A DNA stretch of 64,000 bases from Nematostella vectensis (taxonomy: Eukaryota > Cnidaria > Anthozoa > Actiniaria > Edwardsiidae): the NCBI RefSeq assembly GCF_932526225.1, contig NC_064036.1, positions 7,447,519-7,511,518 of the forward strand, given 5' to 3'. A program made the translations under genes and the position numbers. This document shows positions 42,725 to 50,371 of this stretch, piece after piece (the first letter of the stretch is position 1; each line of letters begins with the position of its first letter). The notes under the pieces are model-generated. The model searched no databases. It was not told the origin of the DNA and saw only the letters and a list, made by a program, of their open reading frames with translations.

Positions 42725-43330
42725 ATGGAAGAGTACAACTCAATCTACCCGAACGTACCCCGAGGGGTCAGCCCCTCGGGTGATAACTTCAGACTCCAAA
42801 AGACCCACGATGTTTTGGGAAGTTTGGAGCAAGAAGTTAAACATTACGAGAACGTGAGGAAAAAGTATAAACGAGGGCAGAGCGTGTTTTCAAAGTTAAG
42901 TGTGGTCTTAGGACTCTTATCCGTCATTCTTGGGTCTAGTGGTTTGGGGACTTCTCTGTCAGGTTTTGGTATCGTCGTCGGAGTTCCGTTGGGTGCTTTG
43001 GCCGGTGTTTTCGGTCTTACGTCTGTAGGCTGTGCGGCGGTTTCTAAACGGCTGTCGCAAAAAGTCTCCAAGCACGACCAAACAGCGGCGATGGCAAAGG
43101 CAAAAGTAAATAGCATACGCGACCTGGTCTCTAAAGCTTTAAAAGACAACAAAATATCAGACGAAGAGTTCTCTTTAATCTTGAACGAGGTGGACAAGTT
43201 TGAGGCTCTAAAGCTCCAGATCCGTCAAAAGTCGGTAAGAGAGGACGAAAAAAACGTAAACATTACCAAGCTGAGGGAAACAGTAAGAGAAGAGATTTTG
43301 AAAGACCTGGCGAGTCGACCCGCTCGGTGA
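42725..43330 (+). CDS. Polinton protein with Gly-rich membrane hairpin
   Basis: 201 aa with CACTTAAAGAAT upstream. The N-terminus carries a palindrome-encoded insert (PRGVSPSGD). Two hydrophobic segments follow (KLSVVLGLLSVILGSSGLG and GIVVGVPLGALAGVFGLTSV), then a helical tail with KANSIRDLV-like sequence and NKISDEEFSLILNEVDKF. The membrane-hairpin-plus-helix plan is reminiscent of SLATT-type proteins but no assignment is made. Confidence 0.65.
   Translation: MEEYNSIYPNVPRGVSPSGDNFRLQKTHDVLGSLEQEVKHYENVRKKYKRGQSVFSKLSVVLGLLSVILGSSGLGTSLSGFGIVVGVPLGALAGVFGLTSVGCAAVSKRLSQKVSKHDQTAAMAKAKVNSIRDLVSKALKDNKISDEEFSLILNEVDKFEALKLQIRQKSVREDEKNVNITKLRETVREEILKDLASRPAR
42757..42780. repeat. Dispersed palindrome copy 6, inside a coding region
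   Basis: ACCCCGAGGGGTCAGCCCCT followed by CGGG, a shortened palindrome translated as PRGVSPSG near the start of the 201-aa protein. Confidence 0.75.
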
Positions 43331-43408
43331 AATTTCTGTACGAGAGAACTCCCGTCGGATGGATCTATGAATTGAGATGCGTAAAGGACTGATTTAAAAA
43401 CATCTTAT

Positions 43409-44935
43409 ATGTCATATAAGATGAAGTTTACAGAATTTGTGAAAAGGTACCCCTACTACTCACGCTTCAGGTTCTCTGCCGACGGGCACGGCAATGTGCA
43501 ATTCGTTTTCAATGGGGACGAATACGATCCATTCGACAAGAATGGGAATCTAGTCAAAACGTTATATCACTTCCCTGGTAATAGCTGGAAACCCGAGAAT
43601 ATCCAGGATTTTCTAGTCGCCGACGACACACAAGCATACAAGGAAACGATCCAGCAACTGTTTGGGTTCCCAAAACAATACAGACTAGACGCGCGTGCAG
43701 AGTACAAGATATTGCCGTGGGACGAAAACCCTACGAGAAATAATTACGTCTCTTTTAATGTTTTTATAACACCAAAGGTGAAGACACACTTTGTTTTTAG
43801 GGACATATTCACCGACAGCTTGCTAGTATTCAGAACAGCAAAGGAGGCTAGTAGGTGGCTCGACGCCCCAAACCTCAGTTATTGGAGTCAAGCCTTAAAT
43901 TTTGCTATGTTTTGCGCGACTGCTGGATGTGGTGTGACGCGTGACATGATTGACGACTCTCAAGTGGGGTCATTCTACAGATTTCACATCATTTTCACTA
44001 TCAGACGAATATTAAACGAGCTACAATGCCCTCTTCCAAAAGATAGGCTCTTTAGTTGGAATAAAAACTTTTACAGCGAAGCGGCTTACCAAAAACTAAG
44101 AACAGAATTCCGAACTGGTGACGATTTCCGGTTCCTCAGACCGATAAATCACGGGTTAGGGAACGTTTATAATTATGATTATCACGGCTTGTCATCTTCT
44201 AACGACAAGTATAAGCCTTATGGCACCATTGATCAATTACACGACGAATGGGACGCTGCCAAAAGCGACCACGAACACATGAATCACTTTGAGATCGAGT
44301 ACCTGAAAGACCTTAGAACTGGGTTTCAGTATGAGTGGTTCTTTCCGGAAAAATCAATGGGGTTAACCAAAGCTGGGTTGTCTAGGATAAACCAGAGCAT
44401 CGAAGCCTTTGTCTACTGTATTCTAGGCGCGCAAGTTCAGACCCGGTCGTCAATCGTCGGCGATAGCGGTTCAGCTCAGGAAACGAAACAGGTCTTCACG
44501 AAACTCTTCGAAAGCGCGGTGGTGGAAAACAGTATATCGAAAAGTATACAACGGTATCAGTTTGCTTTACAACAGGCGAGACAAAAACTAGACCTAGCTT
44601 TCGCCCTCGGCTGTTGGTTAAGTCCATCGTATCTTGTGATAAATAACAACACTTCGATCGCTGGCTATAATAACAAGTTACAAAAAGCCACCACTGATAT
44701 GAAACTGGGGCTGAATCCGATAAATAACGAGATAAAAACGATCCCTAAACATAATATGGGTCATTCAAAGATTGTGTTACCTCATACCGAGTCAGTCACG
44801 GCTCACAAACCGGAACCGGAGGCGAAAACTAACCCAAAGCCGGACGTGATTAAACCCACGAACACGCAGCACGAAAATAACCTTGTCACGATCACAGCCT
44901 TTACGGCTGGTTTAGCTTGGTATCTATTCCGGTAA
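43409..44935 (+). CDS. Large Polinton protein of unknown function with C-terminal anchor
   Basis: 508 aa, the last gene of the rightward block. GATTTAAAAACATC lies just upstream; Met5 (43421, aagATGAAG) is an alternative start. The protein is rich in Tyr, Phe and Asp (KRYPYYSRFRFSADGHGN; VGSFYRFHIIFTIRRILNEL; GFQYEWFFPEKSMGLTKAGL) and ends in a Pro/Lys linker and one hydrophobic segment (ITAFTAGLAWYLF). I do not recognise it. A late virion or spike-associated role would fit position and anchor, but is speculation. Confidence 0.7.
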   Translation: MSYKMKFTEFVKRYPYYSRFRFSADGHGNVQFVFNGDEYDPFDKNGNLVKTLYHFPGNSWKPENIQDFLVADDTQAYKETIQQLFGFPKQYRLDARAEYKILPWDENPTRNNYVSFNVFITPKVKTHFVFRDIFTDSLLVFRTAKEASRWLDAPNLSYWSQALNFAMFCATAGCGVTRDMIDDSQVGSFYRFHIIFTIRRILNELQCPLPKDRLFSWNKNFYSEAAYQKLRTEFRTGDDFRFLRPINHGLGNVYNYDYHGLSSSNDKYKPYGTIDQLHDEWDAAKSDHEHMNHFEIEYLKDLRTGFQYEWFFPEKSMGLTKAGLSRINQSIEAFVYCILGAQVQTRSSIVGDSGSAQETKQVFTKLFESAVVENSISKSIQRYQFALQQARQKLDLAFALGCWLSPSYLVINNNTSIAGYNNKLQKATTDMKLGLNPINNEIKTIPKHNMGHSKIVLPHTESVTAHKPEPEAKTNPKPDVIKPTNTQHENNLVTITAFTAGLAWYLFR

Positions 44936-45132
44936 CATGCGGGGTGCATGTGGACGGATGTGACGTACCGCAAGAAGACAATACCTGTTCACGTGCATAC
45001 CAGACCACCCTGGCGACCGCGAACTCTCAATGTAAATACAAAACCTATTTTCAGAATCGCTAGTTGTTAGGGTGATTAGGAATGTATGTGTTTTGTAACG
45101 TGAGACGCGTTACAAAACTGAGTGGGTCAATG

Positions 45133-45480
45133 TTAATTTCCGTTACACGTTCTGCAATGGTGCTTTTGTCTATCGTGTTCGCATATTTGAGACCCTCCGC
45201 ATAACTTACAAAAGGGTCTCTGTTTGCTGTGTTCACACATCCCTTTCCCCTTGCAGTCTTTACAGACATATCTTGCTCGTCTGTGCTCACAAATGCTACC
45301 GCCGTTACATTCTCTGCACCGCGTTTTTCTCCGGTTGTGAGGGCAGATTTGCGATCCGTGACAATCTTTGCAATAATATTTCACTCTGCCATGAAGACAC
45401 TTATAATCCGTTGTTCGCTTTACGGGGGATACTTTCGAGTCTTTCACCGTTTGGTTCTCCATTTCTATCAAACCGGTCAT
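45133..45480 (-). CDS. Cys/His-repeat zinc-binding protein of the Polinton
   Basis: 115 aa. The body is about five tandem repeats of the form C-x-H-x-R-x4-5-C-x2-C-x-G, e.g. ICPHNRRKTRCRECNGGS and ICEHRRARYVCKDCKG. Such repeats are common in large DNA viruses and probably bind zinc; the function is unknown. The leader GTGATTTAAGGACATG and first nine residues (MTGLIEMEN) match PolB, so a PolB-like 5' end was attached here. Met7 may be the true start. It runs toward the 508-aa gene. Confidence 0.75.
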   Translation of the reverse strand: MTGLIEMENQTVKDSKVSPVKRTTDYKCLHGRVKYYCKDCHGSQICPHNRRKTRCRECNGGSICEHRRARYVCKDCKGKGMCEHSKQRPFCKLCGGSQICEHDRQKHHCRTCNGN

Positions 45481-45537
45481 GTCCTTAAATCACTTTTCAA
45501 TCCAACACGCGATACCCGCCTTCTAGCCGGTCGGCGT

Positions 45538-46362
45538 CTACCTGGCGAAGCATTCTCCCAACATTTCCTTCTCTTGCTCATCCATGCACCAATCCCAAAA
45601 CCTGTCCGGATGCCAAGCTACTGGCATTAGTTCGTCCTCCAGCTTTCTACGGAATCTCACCTTGTGTAGCTTCTCCGGGAGCTCCTCATGCACAAGACTC
45701 CACCCCCACGCCGCACGTAGCACCGCGAAAATCTTATGCAGATGCCAAAACCGTGCGTAGTTCATATGTACAATGAGATCGGTCGCGCCCCACTCCAAGC
45801 ACAACCTCACAATCTCGAGGTTGCGAGATTCGATGGCTGGTGTTATAGCATAGTCCGGGTCAAACTCCCAGAAGTTTTCTCTCAGCAGCTTCAGAACCTC
45901 AACGTGCCCATTGTACGCCGCCTCAGCGGTGGCCCAACCGACATCGACATCGACACCTAGATCTATCAACAACTCAACAACCCCCACCTGACCTTCCGCC
46001 GCCGCAGCACCCATGGCCTCGGTCATGGCCTCTCCTCCGTCGGCACAATACTCGCCCATCACCTTCAAAACCTCTACGTGCCCGCCTTTCGCGGCCATGG
46101 ACGCTGGATACACGAAGTCACAGGCGCCCGACTCACAACACATCTTAACGATCTCGGTGTGGCCGTTCATTGCGGCCCTGACCATCGGCTTTTCGAAATC
46201 CGTCGCACCCCAACTCTTACACAACCTCACGGTCTCGACGCACCCCTCCCACGCCGCGCGCTCCATAACGGCGTCAAAGTCTGCGGCTCCCCACCTCGCT
46301 AAGGTGGCGGCTTGATCCTCCACGGTGAGATTTGTAAGACTTCCAGCACTTTGCATATCCAT
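45538..46362 (-). CDS. Ankyrin-repeat protein of the Polinton
   Basis: 274 aa with GTGGTTTAAAGACG about 20 bases upstream. Six or so ankyrin-like repeats follow the pattern AAxxGHxEIVKxLxxxGA (AAMNGHTEIVKMCCESGACD; AAKGGHVEVLKVMGEY; AAYNGHVEVLKLLREN; ESRNLEIVRLCLEWGATD), resembling the ankyrin proteins of large DNA viruses. A non-ankyrin C-terminus ends in PVAWHPDRFWDWCMDEQEKE, which looks conserved-motif-like. Ankyrin proteins of viruses often target host proteins for degradation, but no F-box is identifiable here. Confidence 0.85.
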   Translation of the reverse strand: MDMQSAGSLTNLTVEDQAATLARWGAADFDAVMERAAWEGCVETVRLCKSWGATDFEKPMVRAAMNGHTEIVKMCCESGACDFVYPASMAAKGGHVEVLKVMGEYCADGGEAMTEAMGAAAAEGQVGVVELLIDLGVDVDVGWATAEAAYNGHVEVLKLLRENFWEFDPDYAITPAIESRNLEIVRLCLEWGATDLIVHMNYARFWHLHKIFAVLRAAWGWSLVHEELPEKLHKVRFRRKLEDELMPVAWHPDRFWDWCMDEQEKEMLGECFAR

Positions 46363-46483
46363 TTTGTTATTACATCCACGTCTTTAAACCACTTTTTTCG
46401 AATTTCTTTAGACGTGTTAATTCACATCTACTCCGAACTGACAGTTTTCTGGAAATCCTGATTTCTCTGGAAATCAGGAAACA

Positions 46484-47410
46484 TCATACCACACCAGGCG
46501 TACCCAGGACTGTGGCCACTTCTCTCGCTTTCCTACTGATGGTTAACTCGGAGACGCCCGTTCTTTCGGAGAATTTTTTAAGTGTAATATCGACCCCCTT
46601 TAGCCGTACCCAGTAATAGGTTAAAGCGACCGCAAAGGATTGTGGGCGAGCGCGATTCAACTCAGACGAGCGGTTCTTAGATCTGTAGTAGAGCTGGACC
46701 ACCTCTCCCTTCTGTGCGGGGGACGCCGAGAATCTATCCATCACATCGTGAATGTGGTCCACGACGGTGGGAGACGTTCCGTGTAGTAAGTAATCTTTAG
46801 GCACGTTAATACTAAAGATTTTTAGACCCTTAAGGCAACTCTTCCTGCTCAATCCAAAAGTTTCCATCAAGGTTTTCGGTGTCTGACACTTACCGGACAT
46901 CTTGTAGGCGTAGTAGATACACGCAAAGACGACCGCCTTCCGTGGGTCGCCGCGAAAAATCTGGCCTTTCGTCACCTGAGTGTATATCTCGTTAGCTTTG
47001 GATACAATTACCCCGCTAAAACCCATGTTCTCCACATCCTTGTCAATATTTCTATCCTCAGACCTACGTACCTGGACCCGACTTGGATCCGAAGACCGTT
47101 CGCCGTCGGAATGTCCGTAAAAACCCCATTCCCTTTCGTGCGCGATCACGCGCTGCATCTGTTCCCCGCACTCTAAGCAACTAGTGACCCCGTCCTCTGT
47201 GACTAGGTCGCCATGATTGCAAAGGGTGTTACTACTATCCTCGTCTCCCAAGGAGGCTCTACTAGTCTCGTATTCGGTGAGGGCTCGGTCAAACAGTGCA
47301 AATTCCGGCATGAGGGTGGGGGCGTTAATCTCAGGCACCGGTCCGCCGAGGATATTATATGGTGGTGGTGACCGATCTTCAGCCGTACGTTCAACTGTTC
47401 GTTCCTCCAT
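46484..47410 (-). CDS. TFIIB-like transcription initiation factor of the Polinton
   Basis: 308 aa. A zinc-ribbon-like start (Cys64-x-His66 ... Cys78-x2-Cys81) is followed by two cyclin-like repeats: RGDPRKAVVFACIYYAYK with TFGLSRKSCLKGLKIF (about 125-205), and a second ending in a helix-turn-helix (KKFSERTGVSELTISRKARE, about 285-300). This is the TFIIB plan, also seen in TFIIB-like factors of large DNA viruses; the second half is divergent. It would position RNA polymerase II at the element promoters, an inference from family. The N-terminus shares the motif GGPVPEINAPTLMP with PolB. GTGGTTTAAAGAC precedes it. Confidence 0.8.
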   Translation of the reverse strand: MEERTVERTAEDRSPPPYNILGGPVPEINAPTLMPEFALFDRALTEYETSRASLGDEDSSNTLCNHGDLVTEDGVTSCLECGEQMQRVIAHEREWGFYGHSDGERSSDPSRVQVRRSEDRNIDKDVENMGFSGVIVSKANEIYTQVTKGQIFRGDPRKAVVFACIYYAYKMSGKCQTPKTLMETFGLSRKSCLKGLKIFSINVPKDYLLHGTSPTVVDHIHDVMDRFSASPAQKGEVVQLYYRSKNRSSELNRARPQSFAVALTYYWVRLKGVDITLKKFSERTGVSELTISRKAREVATVLGTPGVV

Positions 47411-47425
47411 TTTATTAAACTGTTC

Positions 47426-47478
47426 ATGTCTTTAAACCACTTTTCAAAAGCTTTTTTAGATGTGAAGCTGAGAGGCTA
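47426..47478. repeat. Inner part of the right terminal repeat (PolB/TFIIB leader)
   Basis: Read on the minus strand it matches the left end: CAGCTTCACATCTAAAAAAG, CTTTTGAAAAGTGG and TTTAAAGACATG. It is separated from the outer right repeat by a cassette at 47479-47886 that the left end lacks. Confidence 0.85.
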
Positions 47479-47500
47479 GCCCCTCGAGCTCCCTCTGGGT
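47469..47500. repeat. Dispersed palindrome copy 7
   Basis: GAGAGGCTAGCCCCTCGAGC followed by TCCCTCTGGG, in inverted orientation relative to copy 1 and at the junction where the two element ends stop matching. Confidence 0.8.
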
Positions 47501-47582
47501 GTGATGTGTGTGGTTGCTAAGACTTCCGAAGGGGTCCGCGTGGGGGCGGTGCGGTCTAAAGCCTCCGCACCACATCCGTGGA

Positions 47583-47843
47583 CTAGTATCTCACCCATCT
47601 TTTTTCGCCATACCGTGGCATGGAGACTAACATTGCTAGAACACCAAGGACAATTGTCGCCGCTCCGGCCACAAACCCAACGGGGTCGAAGCTTCCGTAT
47701 TCTGAGTCTTCATAGTAATCAGCGTTACAACAGCAGTGTTCAGGCCCCGCATCCGCAGTGTTACTCACGTTCACCTCCGGCACCGAACAACCGCCGGCGG
47801 TAGCCGCACCGTTTTTAATCTTCACCTCCGTCTTTAATGTCAT
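47583..47843 (-). CDS. Small Cys-rich single-pass membrane protein of the Polinton
   Basis: 86 aa with GGTCTAAAGACG about 20 bases upstream. A polar N-terminus with a CCC cluster (EHCCCNADYYEDSEYG) precedes one hydrophobic helix (VGFVAGAATIVLGVLAMLVS) and a basic tail. The predicted topology is Cys-rich domain, membrane, short basic tail. It lies in a cassette present only in the right terminal region. Function unknown. Confidence 0.6.
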   Translation of the reverse strand: MTLKTEVKIKNGAATAGGCSVPEVNVSNTADAGPEHCCCNADYYEDSEYGSFDPVGFVAGAATIVLGVLAMLVSMPRYGEKRWVRY

Positions 47844-47886
47844 TTTATCTAGGGTCTCATACGTCTTTAGACCAGAATAGCCCCCA

Positions 47887-48395
47887 GGCTCCCCCTAGGT
47901 GCAGCACGTGACAAAGTGATTGACAGGTGGGCTTGGCTATCACGTGACAAAATGATTGACAGGCTCTTGACAAAGTGATTGACAGGTTTTTGACAAAGTG
48001 ATTGACAGGTTCTTGACAAAGTGATTGACAGGTTTTTGACAAAGTGATTGACAGGTTTTTGACAAAATGATTGACAGGTGGGCGTGGTCATCACGTGACA
48101 AAGTGATTGACAGGTTTTTTACAAAATGATTGACAGGTGGGCGTGGCTATCACGTGACAAAGTGATTGACAGGTGGGCGTGGCCGTCACGTGACAAAGTG
48201 ATTGACAGGTGGGCGTGGCCGTCACGTGACAAAGTGATTGACAGGTGGGCTTGGTCGTGCGAGAGATCTCTGGCAAACTCGCGCATGCGCAGGTCGCGAG
48301 GCTTGGCGGAGGTGTGCGGAGACTTTTGCGCCACTTTTGGAATGAAATTTGGGGAGATCAAAAAGTTGCGCCAGCTGCGCCAAAACCCTACTACT
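47887..48395. repeat. Outer right terminal inverted repeat of the Polinton
   Basis: Reverse complement of about 31761-32245. It contains about a dozen CCTGTCAATCACTTTGTCA units and several GTCACGTGA palindromes. It ends CCCTACTACT at 48395, followed by the direct repeat ACTGT. Confidence 0.9.
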
Positions 48396-49669
48396 ACTGT
48401 ACGCCCAAAGAATTATTAGCTTATTTGTTAAATATGTCGTTATACCACTTAGAATAATAAGTGGCTCGATTTAATGGCGGCAAGTGGCGCAAATTACCAC
48501 ACCGCCATAAAATATCCTAAGCCCTTTGCTGCGTTTAGAAAACCAGTCTTAATAAATATAAGACAAACCAGTCTTAATAAATATTAGACAAAGCAGTCTT
48601 TTTAAATTTTCAACGCTTTTTCTGTTGATTTTATGTATTATCCATTACCTTATCTTGTGTATATTTATTTTGTTTCTGTTTATTCTTTGTTTAATCAGGA
48701 CCCCGGATTGAAGATCCATTCTTTCGTCCATCTTTTCTTTTCTTTTTTTTACATTTGTGTTATATAAAATGCGCCTGTGGAATCCAGAGTCTGGGGAATT
48801 TCTCTGAAACAAGACGACTGGTGCAAACCTTAATATCTAACTGAGTTTATTGAGGGGGGTGGGTTAGGAAGGGGCTGCTTCCATCCTATTTTCAAACATG
48901 AACTTTCCATTGGTTTCCAAACTTACCAATGTTAGTATAGTAAATAGAGTTTGAATGCATTTAACCTAATAATAGAATAAAGTTAAGCTTTGTACAGGAA
49001 GCATAAAACCTCCCCATCCATGAGCCAAGTGCACAACTAGGGATGGGTGGCAGGACCCCCCAGCCGCAAAATGAGTCTTATTTGTAGCTATGTGGCTATG
49101 AGCACTCTCCAAAAATTGGATGACAGGGGTGGATCTAGCAGGCGCATACCCAGGATTGGATGAGGGGGGTGTGCAGTCATGGGTATCATATGAAGAAAGC
49201 ATAGTATTTGAATATTTCTATATAAGAAATTACCCACTCTTTGTCCACTGAGGGTGGGTGTGTGCACACCCTGCGCACCCCCGGTGTAGGCGCCTGTCTA
49301 GTTGAAAGGGGAGGTTTGACCTAATTCCTCCCCCTAGGTCTGCTACTGGATGAATAGCGACTGGATCACTGCTTAGCTTTGCTGAAGTTTATGATGAAGG
49401 AATCACAAAAGGTTTTTATCAACTACCTCTGCAAAGAGTCCATAGTGGCTGATATATTTTGACCTTTAGGTGTTGAAAAGCCAAGTACTTTTCTCTGTTT
49501 CACTAACAGTGAACTGATAAATGATAAATGAACTGATAAGTGAACTGATAAATATGTGGTCCTAGTGTTGGCCGTCAACATGAGTTGTTATATTTGCATC
49601 AAACACTGCATGAAGCCTAAGAGATGACATCACTTGAACCATGTCATTGTATTCTTTGCTCTAATACTG
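48396..49669. other. Intergenic, no gene recognised
   Basis: AT-rich DNA with a duplicated CAGTCTTAATAAATATAAGA / AGACAAACCAGTCTTAATAA pair at 48540-48600 and a repeat at 49128-49350. No coding content is supported. Confidence 0.5.
49128..49350. repeat. Dispersed non-coding repeat, related to 59148-59303
   Basis: It starts GACAGGGGTGGATCTAGCAG and ends CCTCCCCCTAGGTCTGCTACTGG. The segment at 59148-59303 has similar ends (CAGGGGCAGATCAAG and CCCCTAGATCCGCTACTGG). Ends that look like short inverted GGATCTAGC/CTAGATCCGC suggest a mobile element. Confidence 0.45.
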
Positions 49670-50351
49670 GGTAGGGGAAATAATAAAATCACCAGCAATA
49701 ACAACCTCATGAGAGGCAATAAATTGGCGTAGGATATCTGAAAATTGACTTTGCATCCATATGGGTTGTTCCAATAACCAAGTGTTTTTCATTCAGTTGT
49801 AGTTTGGCATAGACAAACCCTTTATTGTTAAGTTTCTCTGAGAATGACGCATCCTTGAATACTGTTGATTGAGTGGATTCAATCGAAATTTTTGTAAAAA
49901 TTCCCAATCCACCATTTTGTCCAAAGAATTTTGGCATAGTGTCAACAAAGCTACTGCTATAAATAAAACCAGCATCATATAACAGTTTTGCCATCTCAAC
50001 CACACATCCCCATCCTTCATAAAACCCAAATTTGAGCATAAAAATCTCTTGGACGAGAATTACATCAACGTCTTTAACTTCATCAGTAACTTCTCAACAT
50101 TTCGGCAGAATTTGCTCCACTCTTAGCCAGATAGTGACACCACAAATTGTAGCTTACAAACTTAATTGTGCTTGGGATGTGCTCATGTAACCGTCAGATA
50201 TTCTAGAAAGACTGCCTCTTGTCTTGGCGTGGACATAAAATGAATCAGCAGCCAGAGTCTCTAAGTACCTTTCCTTGCAGTCCCAAAACTCAAGAACTGT
50301 ACACAGCAATACCATCGATACTGTAGCTATGATCTTCAAATTGGGAGCCAT
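49670..50351 (-). pseudogene. Decayed sphingomyelinase-like (EEP family) copy
   Basis: Minus-strand relative of the gene at 51956. It begins with a hydrophobic MAPNLKIIATVSMVLLCTVL at 50351, then passes through frame disruptions to DVILVQEIF, SSSFVDTMPKFFGQNGGLGI, STVFKDASFSEKLNNKGFVY and TTHMDA. After that the frame breaks again and continues in another frame as ASHEVVIAGDFIISPTQY. The intact gene has GGDFNINPNY there, so the catalytic Asn is also lost. At least two frameshifts make it non-functional. It diverges from the intact gene, suggesting an old inverted duplication. Confidence 0.82.
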
Positions 50352-50371
50352 GGGAAAGAAAGACATGATGG

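Larger units (their letters stand above)
31761..48395. mobile_element. Polinton/Maverick (endogenous adintovirus-like element), complete
   Basis: The 16.6-kb unit starts AGTAGTAGGGTTTTGGCGCA and ends with its inverted complement. ACTGT directly abuts both ends (31756-31760 and 48396-48400); allowing one shared A gives a 6-bp ACTGTA duplication, the usual Polinton size. It encodes the hallmark set (PolB, retrovirus-like integrase, FtsK/HerA-type ATPase, double-jelly-roll-type capsid protein, candidate penton) plus accessory genes. The central genes run rightward; integrase and the right-hand accessory genes run leftward. All major frames are open, which points to recent insertion. It sits upstream of the ZO gene. 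I recognised no adenain-like capsid protease. Confidence 0.93.

Noticed and set aside
45060-45290. 76-aa minus-strand frame overlapping the Cys/His-repeat gene
   Set aside because: It is a second frame within the better-supported 115-aa zinc-binding protein and lacks a promoter motif.
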